A stretch of 64,000 nt of DNA from Stigmatella erecta (GTDB lineage: Bacteria; Myxococcota; Myxococcia; Myxococcales; Myxococcaceae), in contig NZ_FOIJ01000026.1 of NCBI RefSeq assembly GCF_900111745.1, positions 1-64,000 on the forward strand. The letters run 5' to 3'. Positions 16,311 to 25,040 of this stretch are shown one piece after another. The notes under the pieces are model-generated. The model was given only the letters and a program-made list of their open reading frames with translations, was not told the origin of the DNA and did not search any database. How positions within the stretch are numbered: position 1 is the first letter of the stretch; every line of letters starts with the position of its first letter. A program made the translations under genes and the position numbers.

Positions 16311-16464
16311 GCGGGCGTGGCTCATTCGCTGGTCATCCGCGCGGACGGCACTGTGTGGGTCGGATGGCACCGTGTGGGCCTGGGGCGGCAACTCCGAGGG
16401 CCAGCTCGGCCATGGTCCCCCCGCGGATGCGCTCGTTCCCAAACTCTCCCTGCTGTTGCCTTGA
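16311..16464 (+). pseudogene. RCC1-repeat protein, C-terminal remnant
   Basis: The plus strand reads AGVAHSLVIRADGTVWV, then after a frame change SDGTVWAWGGNSEGQLGHG and a tail ending at TGA 16462-16464. These are the hallmark repeats of RCC1/BLIP-II-type propellers that are common in myxobacterial exported proteins. A deletion inside one repeat causes the frame change and the rest of the gene is missing. Confidence 0.7.
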
Positions 16465-16560
16465 GCCCGCGTGTTTCATGAGACGAGGCCCCGGGCTACC
16501 GCAGCGTGTGCATCAACAGAAATTCAGCGTGATGTGCTAACTGGACAAAGGAGATTGAAC

Positions 16561-17442
16561 ATGGCGCCCAGTAGTCCCACGAAAATCGGGGTGATCGGCA
16601 GTGGCCTCATGGGAAGTGCACTGGCACGAGCCTTTGCCTCGGCGGGTCACGAGGTTGCTGTTTGGAATAGGACTCCAAGCAAAGCCAAAGCGGTAGGCGG
16701 TGGCACTGTCGCGGTTGAGAACCTGCTCGAGGCCTTGTCGGGACGGGAGCTCGTCGTCGTCTCTCTGTCCAACTATGCCGCTTGGTCCGAACTGTTCTCT
16801 TCAGCGGGCGTTGCGTCGGCACTGGCTGGAACCACTCTCGTTCAGCTCACCAGCGGCTCACCCGGGGACGCTCGCGAGGCCCTGGAGTGGGCGAAGTCAA
16901 ACGGCGTGGACTACTTGGACGCCGCGATCCTTGCCTACCCGAGCTTTGTAGCCACTGATGCCGCCACGGTGTTCTACGCCGGGCCGCGCCCGGTCTTCGA
17001 CCGGCACCTAGGAACCCTCCAAGCGATAGCCAAGAATTCGATCTACGTCGACGAAAAGATCGGCTCCGCCGCGGCGCTCGACTGCGCGATTCTCGAGGCC
17101 TACTACGGCGGTTCTCTGGCATTCCTCCATGCCGCAGCGATGTGCGAGGCTGAAGGTCTTGACCCGAAAACATTTTTCGCCCACAAGAACTCTTTCCTTG
17201 GCTTGATTTCCGTCACCGCAGACGCCGCGCAGAGCATGATCGAACGCAACGATTTTTCCGGCGGCCAGTGCAGTCTCAATACCCACGTCGCGGCGCTCGA
17301 GCACATCGTCCGGCTCAGCAAAGACGCCCGCATGAGCGCACGGTTCCCGAAAGAGTTGCTCGACAACTACAAGCGGGCGGTCAGCGCAGGCTTGGGTAAC
17401 AAGGAATTGCCAGCGGTGTTCCGGACCCTTACGCAGGACTGA
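16561..17442 (+). CDS. NAD(P)-dependent beta-hydroxyacid dehydrogenase/imine reductase family protein
   Basis: 293 residues from ATG 16561 with AAAGGAGA eight bases upstream. The N-terminus KIGVIGSGLMGSALARAFAS is the classic GxGxxG site and VWNRTPSKAKAV supplies the NADP-preferring Arg. The middle has QLTSGSPGDAREAL, corresponding to the substrate-binding loop of the 3-hydroxyisobutyrate dehydrogenase family, and the C-terminal half is the helical dimerisation domain. The usual catalytic Lys after the central helix is not obvious (AALDCAILEAYYGG), which favours the imine reductase-like branch. Cytoplasmic; substrate unknown. Confidence 0.82.
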   Translation: MAPSSPTKIGVIGSGLMGSALARAFASAGHEVAVWNRTPSKAKAVGGGTVAVENLLEALSGRELVVVSLSNYAAWSELFSSAGVASALAGTTLVQLTSGSPGDAREALEWAKSNGVDYLDAAILAYPSFVATDAATVFYAGPRPVFDRHLGTLQAIAKNSIYVDEKIGSAAALDCAILEAYYGGSLAFLHAAAMCEAEGLDPKTFFAHKNSFLGLISVTADAAQSMIERNDFSGGQCSLNTHVAALEHIVRLSKDARMSARFPKELLDNYKRAVSAGLGNKELPAVFRTLTQD

Positions 17443-17457
17443 CACATCGCGTACGGG

Positions 17458-18261
17458 CTACTTGGCAAGCTCGCGGATCAGCTGTTCGACCCCACGCGCA
17501 GAAGCGTCGTCCACCGGTGAGAGGACAAACATGCTGAGGCCGTCGCTGTCGTCGACGGAAAACACCGACGTCTCGAACACGAGCTCGCCGACATTCGGCC
17601 GGACGAGCCGCCTGTACCTCACGCCGTGCGTACGCAGCTCATTCTCGGCCCACAGCCGGCGAAACTCCTCGCTCGTCTCCATCAACTCGTCGACGAGCGC
17701 GGCAGCTTCTTCCGATGCGCCCGCACGCGCGATGTCAACGCGAAACGCGGCGAGGCACGTGCGGCGCATGTCATCGGCATGCGGCAGGAACGTGGCGGCT
17801 TCGGGATGAAAGACCCGGCGCAGCATGTTGCGGCCGTGCTCGGGAATCGCGGCGTAGTCGCCGATCACCGCCACGGCGGCGCGATTCCACGCGACGATCT
17901 GAAACACCGGTGTCTTCACGAACGCGGGCACGTGCAGGTTGTCGAGCACGCGCTGCAGCGCCGGCGTGACCTCGGCGGGCGGCCTGTGGCGGCGCGGTGG
18001 CGGGCGATCGTGCGCGAGCAGGAACAGCATCTCGCGATTCGTGCCGTCGAGCTCGAGGGCGCGAGCGAGGCGTTCGAGCACATCGTCGGATGGCACGCCG
18101 CCGCGTCCTTGTTCGAGCCACGTGTACCAGGTGACGCTCACGCCGGCGCGTGCCGCGACCTCCTCGCGCCGAAGTCCGGGAGTACGGCGCCGCCCGGCCG
18201 ATCCGGGGTGAAGCCGCTCGCGGCACGCGCGGAGAAATTCGGGAAGGGTGGTAGTCGCCAT
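17458..18261 (-). CDS. XRE-family regulator with MmyB-like ligand domain
   Basis: 267 residues. An N-terminal helix-turn-helix (RTPGLRREEVAARAGVSVTW then LEQGRGGVPSDDVLERLARA) is followed by the MmyB-like ligand-binding domain (LQRVLDNLHVPAFVKTPVFQ, IVAWNRAA, then RLVRPNVGELVFETSVFSV). Proteins of this type are repressors of nearby oxidoreductase or transferase genes. It is divergent from the glutathione transferase gene and convergent with the dehydrogenase gene. A perfect CATACCGGTATG palindrome overlaps its start codon and is a candidate operator. Confidence 0.9.
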   Translation of the reverse strand: MATTTLPEFLRACRERLHPGSAGRRRTPGLRREEVAARAGVSVTWYTWLEQGRGGVPSDDVLERLARALELDGTNREMLFLLAHDRPPPRRHRPPAEVTPALQRVLDNLHVPAFVKTPVFQIVAWNRAAVAVIGDYAAIPEHGRNMLRRVFHPEAATFLPHADDMRRTCLAAFRVDIARAGASEEAAALVDELMETSEEFRRLWAENELRTHGVRYRRLVRPNVGELVFETSVFSVDDSDGLSMFVLSPVDDASARGVEQLIRELAK

Positions 18262-18270
18262 ACCGGTATG
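18259..18270. promoter_or_regulatory. Palindrome CATACCGGTATG over the XRE start codon
   Basis: A perfect 12-bp palindrome that includes the ATG of the XRE-type regulator, in the ~100-bp divergent spacer with the glutathione transferase gene. Its position would let the regulator block its own expression. Confidence 0.4.
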
Positions 18271-18362
18271 CGGGCACGCCTTTTCCAGCTGACTCGCGCA
18301 GCTTACGGTTCGCGCATGACCAGGACAATGCTTCGGGCAGGGGCGTTCAGCACGGAGTTCAT

Positions 18363-19016
18363 ATGCTGACGGTGCATTATCTCGGACGTTCGCAATCGGA
18401 GCGGATCGTCTGGCTCTGTGAAGAGCTCGGGCTCGACTACGAGCTGAAGCGCTATCAGCGCCGGGCCGACAACCGGCTGGCCCCTCCGGAATACAAGGCG
18501 CTTCACCCGATGGGCGCGGCGCCGATCCTCACCGACGGCGGCCTCGTCCTCGGGGAATCCGGGGCGATCTGCGAGTATCTGATCCAGAGCTATGGCCATG
18601 GCCGGCTCGCGGTGAAGCGCGGCGAACCCGGTTTCGCCGCCTATCTCTACTGGTTCCACTTCGCCAATGGGACGCTGCAACCGGCCATCTTGCAGGTGCG
18701 GTATCTGGAGCGCGTCGATCCTTCGGACAAGAACGTGCTGCTGCAGGCGGCCAAGGACCGGTTCCAGCTGATCTTCTCGACCTTGGAGCAGCGGCTGGGG
18801 CAGGAGCCCTATCTGGCCGGCGAAGCGCTGACGGCGGCGGATATCATGACCGTATTCTCGTTGACCACGATGCGGCTGTTCAAGCCGTATGAGCTCTCGC
18901 CCTGGCCGAACATCCTGGCCTATCTGCAGCGCATCGGTGCGCGGCCGGCGTATCGCCGGGCGATGCAGAAGGCCGATCCGGATTTGACGCCGGTCCTGGG
19001 GGCCCTCCCGGAATAA
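18363..19016 (+). CDS. Glutathione S-transferase family protein
   Basis: 217 residues from ATG 18363. The thioredoxin-like N-terminal domain starts MLTVHYLGRSQSERIVWLCE (catalytic Ser near SQSER), with the cis-Pro in GAAPILTDGG and the gamma-glutamyl-binding motif LGESGAICEYL. The all-helical C-terminal domain includes LAGEALTAADIMTVFSL with the N-cap Asp. It should conjugate or reduce electrophiles with glutathione in the cytoplasm. Divergent from the XRE regulator, which may control it. Confidence 0.92.
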   Translation: MLTVHYLGRSQSERIVWLCEELGLDYELKRYQRRADNRLAPPEYKALHPMGAAPILTDGGLVLGESGAICEYLIQSYGHGRLAVKRGEPGFAAYLYWFHFANGTLQPAILQVRYLERVDPSDKNVLLQAAKDRFQLIFSTLEQRLGQEPYLAGEALTAADIMTVFSLTTMRLFKPYELSPWPNILAYLQRIGARPAYRRAMQKADPDLTPVLGALPE

Positions 19017-19070
19017 GCCAATGCCCTCTTCTTGTCAGGCTGCGTCCTGAGAAGGGTCAGGACTCACCGG

Positions 19071-19400
19071 TCACCTCGCAGCGAAGGCTGTTCTCGCTGA
19101 ATAGCCCTCCGAGGCATACAGCGTGGTGGCCACCTCGGCCAGCTTCCGCGTGACGAGCAACGGCTGGACGGAGCGAACCAGCCGCAATGCCACGTCCGCC
19201 TCTCGCCGGTTGAGGCTCAGGGTCCGGTTGTCCGCCACGAGTTCCAGAGCGATCTCCGGATAGCGCCGGTGGAAGTCACCCAGCCACGAGGCGAGGAAAT
19301 GGCCCCCGAATGTCTCCGGAGCCGTCAGCCGCACCGTCCCCGCCAGCCGGGCCTCACGGCCCGCCACCCCGCGCGTGGCGGCAAGTCCCTCCTCCTCCAT
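19071..19400 (-). pseudogene. LysR-family regulator, substrate-domain fragment
   Basis: About 109 open codons. LAGTVRLTAPETFGGHFLAS, RYPEIALELVADN and the block READVALRLVRS are typical of the LysR co-inducer domain, but the helix-turn-helix part and the second half of the domain are missing. The right edge abuts an unrelated decarboxylase fragment on the other strand at about 19400, so the break point is visible. Confidence 0.75.
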
Positions 19401-19401
19401 C

Positions 19402-19629
19402 TTCTACGTAGGCCGCCGGAATGGGGCTGCGGAGCAGCTCGACGCCTGGAACCGCGAGCTGCTCTGCCGCCTCCACGAGTCCGGCGAGGCCGTGCCTTCC
19501 TACACCACGCTGCACGGGCGCTACTGCCTGCGCGTGTACATCAACAACCACCGCACGCGCCGGGAGGACCTGGACCGATTCGTCGCTGCCGTGCTGAAGC
19601 TCGGCCGGGAGATTGCAGTCGGGGGATGA
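19402..19629 (+). pseudogene. PLP-dependent decarboxylase, C-terminal fragment
   Basis: The last ~75 codons of a group II amino-acid decarboxylase-like protein: QLDAWNRELLCRLHESGEAV, then HGRYCLRVYINNHRTRREDL and DRFVAAVLKLG. All PLP-binding parts are gone. It begins exactly where the LysR fragment on the opposite strand ends. Confidence 0.65.
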
Positions 19630-19719
19630 GGGTCCTCTGACCCGCCGTCCCCCTCGGAGTGGGCCGCCGAGCACCAGGGCGGGCTGCTCGGCAACCAGCG
19701 GCTTCAGCCCTCGAGGGAA

Positions 19720-20733
19720 TCAGTTACAGCCGCTGCCCTTGGTCGGACCGAGGTCCGCCCACTGGATCCTGCCGTCGGGGACGCCCCAGCGCGCATTCGT
19801 GTAGCTCTCGAGGTCGATCAGCGCGTCGGCATCTCCCTTGTTCCGGGTGCAGCAACCGCTGCAGTCCGAGTCGGCGCACGTGTCGAGCACGGTGACCACG
19901 ATGGTCTTCGAGCCGGACTTCAAGCAAAGGTCATGGAGCTTGAGCGCGTTCATGTTGGGGAACACCGCGGCGATGTTGTGCGCCGCCACCCACGACTCCG
20001 GCTTCTTTCCTGAGCACGCCGCGAACTGCCCTGCCCACGTGCAGCCGTTGTACTCGGTGCACTCCTCGCTGCCCGGATCCGGGTACGACGTGTAGTTGGT
20101 CTTGTTGGCCGTCTTCCAGACGAGGCCAGGAGCGTCACAGCCCGTGCCGGTAGGCGGCGGCGTCGTGCCTCCGGACAAGCCCGAGATCGTCAACTGCTCC
20201 CACGAGCCGAGCGTGGCGCCATACGCGAACACCGTGCTGCCGCCACCGTTCTCGGCGGATACCCAATGGCCCGTCGTCACCGCTTGCAGGCCGACGATGT
20301 CGCCATTGACGATCGTCCCGCTGCCGCTCTTCTTGACGATGCGGAACGTCTCCCAGCCCTGACGGTTCCAGCTGGCGGCGTTCAGCGTCGAGCCGCCGCC
20401 GTTCGCGGCCTGAAAGTACTGCCCGGTCCCCGCGGTGATGAAGATCGAGTCTCCACTCACCAGGGAGCCGCCGTTGATGTCATCGATCGTGAACTTCTCC
20501 CATGCCTGCGCGGACGTCGCCGTCGCCGTGACGGCGCCGCCGCCGTTGTTCTGCGCGCCCACGAACCGGCCGCCGAGCACCGTCTTGAAGCTCACGCCGG
20601 AGAAGAGCAACGGACTCGAGGCGGTCTCCGTGACGTCGTCCTGCCCGTCGCTCACCGGAGCGCACGCGCCCGTGAGCAACAGCGCCGAACACGTGGCACC
20701 AAGGAACAGCTTTGAACGTTTGAACTGGAGCAT
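19720..20733 (-). CDS. Lipoprotein with fascin-like trefoil and expansin/barwin-like domain
   Basis: 337 residues. The signal peptide ends LLTGAC, a lipobox. Residues ~45-190 form a beta-trefoil of fascin type with repeats GGRFVGAQNNGGG, GQYFQAANGGG and GHWVSAENGGG. A Pro/Thr linker (GGTTPPPTGTG) leads to a Cys-rich C-terminal domain with YNGCTWAGQFAACSG, IVVTVLDTCADSDCSGCC and a terminal WADLG, which looks like a double-psi beta-barrel of the expansin/barwin/RlpA kind. Such domains bind or loosen polysaccharides without hydrolysis. Probably anchored in the outer membrane. The combination suggests binding to cell wall material; substrate not known. Confidence 0.78.
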   Translation of the reverse strand: MLQFKRSKLFLGATCSALLLTGACAPVSDGQDDVTETASSPLLFSGVSFKTVLGGRFVGAQNNGGGAVTATATSAQAWEKFTIDDINGGSLVSGDSIFITAGTGQYFQAANGGGSTLNAASWNRQGWETFRIVKKSGSGTIVNGDIVGLQAVTTGHWVSAENGGGSTVFAYGATLGSWEQLTISGLSGGTTPPPTGTGCDAPGLVWKTANKTNYTSYPDPGSEECTEYNGCTWAGQFAACSGKKPESWVAAHNIAAVFPNMNALKLHDLCLKSGSKTIVVTVLDTCADSDCSGCCTRNKGDADALIDLESYTNARWGVPDGRIQWADLGPTKGSGCN

Positions 20734-20869
20734 GAATCCTGCCTTGTTGAGAGGGCGAAAGTTGACGTCGGTCCTAGCGCCTACAGAGACCCTTGCAGCT
20801 GAATTCGGGTCATGGGAATCGACAGGTTACTCCCAGTGTTCGGCCAGTACTGGATTTTAAACTTCACCT

Positions 20870-21075
20870 TGACTTCATCGTTTGGCCAGTTCTCCTGATA
20901 GGTAGGTCTCCACTCTCCTTGAGCATCGAAGGAGTGATGGCCAGTGGAGCGGTGGCGGTGCTGGAGCGGAGGGGCCGAGGAGAGCCGCAGGCGGGGCCAC
21001 CCGAGCCGTGTGCCAAGCGGCTGCAGCCAACTTCGCAAGGCGCGTGGGCAACTCCAGGTGCTTCAGCACACGTCA
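20870..21075 (-). mobile_element. IS91-like remnant, transposase extreme C-terminus
   Basis: Minus-strand reading gives LKHLELPTRLAKLAAAAWHT and then a Pro-rich tail, matching the very end of IS91-like transposases (the downstream equivalent of the 2.5 kb piece). The nucleotide tail GGAGCGGAGGGGCCGAGGAG resembles the dispersed repeat seen at 2.4 and 7.05 kb. The following 21076-21426 stretch shows no supported gene beyond the ribosome binding site of the lysozyme gene. Confidence 0.5.
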
Positions 21076-21426
21076 GCAACCCACTTCTGCTTCTCTGCTC
21101 CCGCCCAGCCTCTTCGGCTCCGCCCCTTGAGCCTGCCCCTGCTCACAGCGGCACTTACACACATGCGCCCACTTGATTGGGCCTGACGGTCAACCGCAGA
21201 GACCGTCTCATGCAATGCCTGCCAAGCCACATACATGGGCGCCAAAAACACACATCACCCCATCGCCTTGGTTTCTCGCCCAGCTCGGAGGCATCAATGT
21301 CACCCAGTGGGCAGAAAACCTCCCCATCTCAGGTCACAACCTCTCAGGTGGTAAGAGTTCAAGCAACTTGCCGTGAATGCGCTGGATAATGGGCTTCAGG
21401 ACACGCGTTCCTTCAGGGGGATTCTG

Positions 21427-22977
21427 ATGAGCCTTTCTGCCACCCAGTCTCAGCGTACGAACTCTGCCTATTCCAGCAGCACCCGGGGCCTGACGCCGGA
21501 CCCCGTGCGCAGCGGCACGAACCCGAACGCCATCCTGTCGCAGTACGCGCCTACGGGCGCGTCGGCGAAAACAGCGAAACAGGACAACCTGACTCCGGGG
21601 GTGAGGGCATCGCAGAAAATGGCACAGACGGATCTTCCGCAGTTGCGGAAGTACAAGGCTGGCATTGAGGCGGCGGCGCAGAAGCATGGCCTCCCCCCGG
21701 CATTGCTGGCGGCCATCATGAGCCGCGAGACGCGCGGTGGCACGCAACTGGATAAGACGGGCCGTGGCGACCGTGGCAATGGCTTTGGCCTGATGCAGGT
21801 GGATCTCCGCTACCACAAGGCGAAGGGAGGGCCCACCAGCGCCGAGCACATCGACCAGGCGGCGGGCATCCTCAAGGGCTACGTCAATGACATGAAGAAG
21901 GCGCACCCGGACTGGTCCGAGGCGCAGCAACTTCGCGGTGCGGTGGCGGCGTACAACTTTGGTCCTGGCAACGTACAAACCCAGCAGCGCATGGATGTGG
22001 GCACCACTGGCGATGACTACTCCAACGACGTCTGGGCGCGGGCTCAGGCGTTGGCTCCGCACTTCGGCGGGGCCGTGAGTACTGGAAACACGCAGCCACG
22101 CCCCAGCAACACCGCCACCCCAACCCGGCCGGCCCACACCGCGGATACCTTCGAGGACGCTGGCGCGAAGAAGTGGACCACAGCCCCGGCGCTGGAGCAG
22201 GTCCAGGCGGGCGGCCACAACCTGCGCGAGGGGATGCAGGGCCCCGCGGTGAAGCAGATCCAGCAGATGCTGGGCATCCCGGCAGACGGCAAGTACGGCC
22301 CCGCGACCAAGAAGGCGGTGGCTGAGTTCCAGCGAGCCCAGGGCCTGAAGCCAGGCACGGCGGAAGGACAGGTCGGTCCCACCACGCTTCAGGCATTGCA
22401 AACACCTGGTGGTACGAGAGAAACGGGTACTCCAGGTAACACGAACACCCGCGGCGTGGTGCTGGGCAACGGCGTCCGTATCAACACCAATGATCCGTCA
22501 CTGAAGAAGCTGGCGACTTCACGCCTGAGCAACGGCGAGACGGGCTACTGCGTGCGCACGACGCTCGACAACATGAGCCGGCTGGGCATCCCGAACACTC
22601 CTGCGGCGACGGGCAACGACCGGAACAACCCGCGCGGCGGCATGGCGCAGATGTTGCGCAAGGGCTGGGAGTCCATTCCGTTCCCAGGCTCGCGCCAGGA
22701 GACCATCCGCAGCCCGTACGGCAACGCCACGGCGAATGTCGTGTCAGCGGACCAGTACAGGAAGCTGGTTGACCAGGGCATGGTTCCAGATGGCGCCATC
22801 ATCTTCCAGACGCGCCACGGCTGGGACTACAGCGGCGGTTCGAAGGGCAATGACATGGGCATCGTGCGCAACGGCGGGCGTACGACGCACAACTACAAGG
22901 ACATGAACTCGATCATCTATTCCGACTGCAAGGAAGTGACGATCCTCGTGCCCAAGGGTGCGATCCAGCGCGATTGA
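21427..22977 (+). CDS. Goose-type lysozyme with peptidoglycan-binding domain and extra C-terminal domain
   Basis: 516 residues from ATG 21427 (GGGGG about seven bases upstream). Residues ~60-210 form a lysozyme-like domain: GLPPALLAAIMSRETRGG with the catalytic-type Glu, GNGFGLMQVD, and a repeat-rich helix with AVAAYNFGPGNVQ. Residues ~265-330 form a PG_binding_1 domain (LREGMQGPAVKQIQQMLGIP, GKYGPATKKAVAEFQ). The last ~150 residues form a third domain with a Cys (GETGYCVRTTLDNM) and a His in IFQTRHGWDY that may be CHAP-like. No classical signal peptide. It should cleave glycan strands of peptidoglycan; a phage-like or predation role is inferred. Confidence 0.85.
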   Translation: MSLSATQSQRTNSAYSSSTRGLTPDPVRSGTNPNAILSQYAPTGASAKTAKQDNLTPGVRASQKMAQTDLPQLRKYKAGIEAAAQKHGLPPALLAAIMSRETRGGTQLDKTGRGDRGNGFGLMQVDLRYHKAKGGPTSAEHIDQAAGILKGYVNDMKKAHPDWSEAQQLRGAVAAYNFGPGNVQTQQRMDVGTTGDDYSNDVWARAQALAPHFGGAVSTGNTQPRPSNTATPTRPAHTADTFEDAGAKKWTTAPALEQVQAGGHNLREGMQGPAVKQIQQMLGIPADGKYGPATKKAVAEFQRAQGLKPGTAEGQVGPTTLQALQTPGGTRETGTPGNTNTRGVVLGNGVRINTNDPSLKKLATSRLSNGETGYCVRTTLDNMSRLGIPNTPAATGNDRNNPRGGMAQMLRKGWESIPFPGSRQETIRSPYGNATANVVSADQYRKLVDQGMVPDGAIIFQTRHGWDYSGGSKGNDMGIVRNGGRTTHNYKDMNSIIYSDCKEVTILVPKGAIQRD

Positions 22978-23043
22978 ACTCGTCTGCCGTGCCCACGCCC
23001 GGGGCCGATAGCAGCCCGGGCTTCCAGGCGCGCCGGTCTTGCT

Positions 23044-23562
23044 TTAGCTTGGCTGAACCTCGCTCAGATGATTTTTCAGATGCAGGTAATGGGCAGTGTC
23101 GTACTGGGCCCTGCTCAGTTCCCCATAAGCAAAGTGCGGGGCCAGCGCCCCTTGCCAGGCAATAAATTGCTTCAACTCGCTCATTAGCTCTGCCAGCGCG
23201 GCATCATTCGGCACTCCCCTGACCAGTGCTGGTGCCCCGGGGATGGCCTCATCCAGGGGATGGTGCATTTCTCCTGCGGCAGAAAACACATTGAGGGCTG
23301 CGGCGCCGACTGTGTTCTGAAACAAAGCGGACCGGGCCTGCGGGTAGCCAAGGCGTGAGAAGCGGATGCTCTGGGCACAATGCTGGAAAATCTCACTGGC
23401 GCTCCAGCGCCCTGTGCCGCGAAGGGTATCCGCGGGCAGGCTTTGCAGTTGGGCCAGCAATTCCGACAGCGCGCCATGGCGCGCCATGGCTGCGGTTTTG
23501 ACCCCCAGCGCCAGCACCACAGGTGTCGCGATGGCTGAGTACAGAAGCGTTCTGCGGTTCAT
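23044..23562 (-). CDS. Exported DUF1569 family protein
   Basis: 172 residues with an N-terminal MNRRTLLYSAIATPVVLALG signal. The family signature GRWSASEIFQHCAQSIRFS puts a His in the metal-type position of the DinB-like four-helix fold, and HFAYGELSRAQYDTAHYLH carries two more His in the last helices, all features of DUF1569. The function of the family is unknown; it may bind a metal. It is separated from the beta-lactamase-like gene by about 70 bases, both on the minus strand. Confidence 0.85.
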   Translation of the reverse strand: MNRRTLLYSAIATPVVLALGVKTAAMARHGALSELLAQLQSLPADTLRGTGRWSASEIFQHCAQSIRFSRLGYPQARSALFQNTVGAAALNVFSAAGEMHHPLDEAIPGAPALVRGVPNDAALAELMSELKQFIAWQGALAPHFAYGELSRAQYDTAHYLHLKNHLSEVQPS

Positions 23563-23633
23563 GGCATCTCCGGGCCCAGGGAAGTCAGAGCAGGGGCTGG
23601 GGTTTTCACCGTGGCGACTATAGCGATTTGACG

Positions 23634-25040
23634 CTACCCCTTCGCACGCGGCAGCCTGGCCCCAACGAAATCCGCGACATTGGCCGCGTGCGGATGCCCA
23701 CGGTTGGCCAGCACGATCACCGTGTATCCCGCGTGGGGGTAGATGGCGAAGTCGGCGTTCACGCCTGGCGCACTGCCGCCGTGGCCATAATAGGCCTCAC
23801 CGTTGCGAACCGACACGCGCAGGCCGAGGGACCATTGCGAATTCCCCGCCTGGACGCTGGCGGCCGTGAGCAGGCCGAGGTGCCTGGCGTCCAGCAGCCG
23901 GGTTTCCCTCAACGCCATGCCGAAGCGATGCAGATCATCGATCGTCGAGTAGCCGCCGCCGGCGGGCAGCCCGGCGTAGAAGGGCAGCGGCCTGAGCCCT
24001 GTTCGCGCGGCCCCGGTACAGGGCGATGCCGTGTTGCCCGCCGATGCCGCAGGAGAGGTCGCCGGCATGCCCGCGGGCCGGAAGACATGCCGTTCCAGAT
24101 AGGCCTCCCAGCTCAGCCCCGACACCTGCTCGATGATCGCGCCGAGCAGGATGAAGCCGAAGTTGCTGTAGCCCCAGCGTGAGCCAGGTGAGAAGGCGGC
24201 CTCCCGTGCCCCGAACAGCCGGATGAAACCGGCCAGCGTCTGGAGCTCCGCCGCATGCGCATCGTAAACGGCACCGAAGAAATCTCCCGTGCCTCCGGTG
24301 TGCGTCAGGAGGTGCTGCACCGTCACCTGCCGCGCGAGCGCCGTGTCCGGGTAGGCGGGCAAGAGCGAAGCCACCGTGCCGGTCAGGCGAAGCCGTCCGT
24401 CCTGAACGAGCTGCAGGATGGCGACGGCCGTGAACATCTTACCCATCGAGCCGATGCAGAAGCGCGTGGCGGGCGTCACCGCGAGCCCCTCCCCCGCCCC
24501 CTGTGAGCCGTAGGCGGCTCGAAACAGAACGGTCTCCTCTTTCGCGACCAACACCGCACCGGAGAAGCGGCTGGCAGCCACCTCCTCCTCTAGCTTCTGA
24601 TGCAGCTGCGTCACCGCGCCGTGCTCGCTGAGCCGCTGAATGGCGAAGCCACCCGGCGGAGGCGCACCGAGGAAGGACAGGTCATCGATGCGTCCGTCGC
24701 CGATCGACAGCACGGCTTTGGAGAAGCGCTCCCAGTTGCGGTCCCGGAGCCAAGCGGTGAGCTGCCCCGGTGCGGCCTGCTCGTGGCGCAACAGGGTGAA
24801 GCCCCCTGTCGCCTCGCGGAGCCCGAGATCGTCATCCAGATACGGAATCAGGGCAGGAATGTACGCCTTCACGAAGTCCGGATAAGCCGACGCGCGTTCA
24901 TCGTTGAACGCGGCAAGCCATTGCTCCAACCAGTCTCCGGGTGTGGCCTCCCAGGCGGCCGGCCGCACCGGATGCCCGGACCGTGGGGCGCAGGCGAGCA
25001 GCAGCGAGGCGGCCACGAGTTCGCGGCGCGACACCCTCAT
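23634..25040 (-). CDS. Exported serine hydrolase of the beta-lactamase/class C family
   Basis: 468 residues from the ATG at 25040, which overlaps the stop of the upstream MarR gene (ATGA). The N-terminus MRVSRRELVAASLLLACAP is a signal with a possible lipobox. An extra ~110-residue N-terminal domain precedes the catalytic domain. Motifs are complete: Ser-x-x-Lys in IGSMGKMFTAVA, Tyr-x-Asn in WGYSNFGFILLG and His-Gly-Gly in YYGHGGSAPG, the class C-type third motif. These proteins are esterases, D-aminopeptidases or penicillin-binding-like enzymes outside the membrane. It forms an operon with a MarR repressor and may be induced by an antibiotic or phenolic ligand. Confidence 0.9.
   Translation of the reverse strand: MRVSRRELVAASLLLACAPRSGHPVRPAAWEATPGDWLEQWLAAFNDERASAYPDFVKAYIPALIPYLDDDLGLREATGGFTLLRHEQAAPGQLTAWLRDRNWERFSKAVLSIGDGRIDDLSFLGAPPPGGFAIQRLSEHGAVTQLHQKLEEEVAASRFSGAVLVAKEETVLFRAAYGSQGAGEGLAVTPATRFCIGSMGKMFTAVAILQLVQDGRLRLTGTVASLLPAYPDTALARQVTVQHLLTHTGGTGDFFGAVYDAHAAELQTLAGFIRLFGAREAAFSPGSRWGYSNFGFILLGAIIEQVSGLSWEAYLERHVFRPAGMPATSPAASAGNTASPCTGAARTGLRPLPFYAGLPAGGGYSTIDDLHRFGMALRETRLLDARHLGLLTAASVQAGNSQWSLGLRVSVRNGEAYYGHGGSAPGVNADFAIYPHAGYTVIVLANRGHPHAANVADFVGARLPRAKG

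Noticed and set aside
14946-16442. 498-codon minus-strand frame, including a protein-like stretch at about 15550-15660
   Set aside because: Mostly antisense to two well-supported plus-strand genes. The 15550-15660 part (KIPLGGLYIRHG, VTDEGEKTLLCEF) could be a small gene relic but is too short to call.
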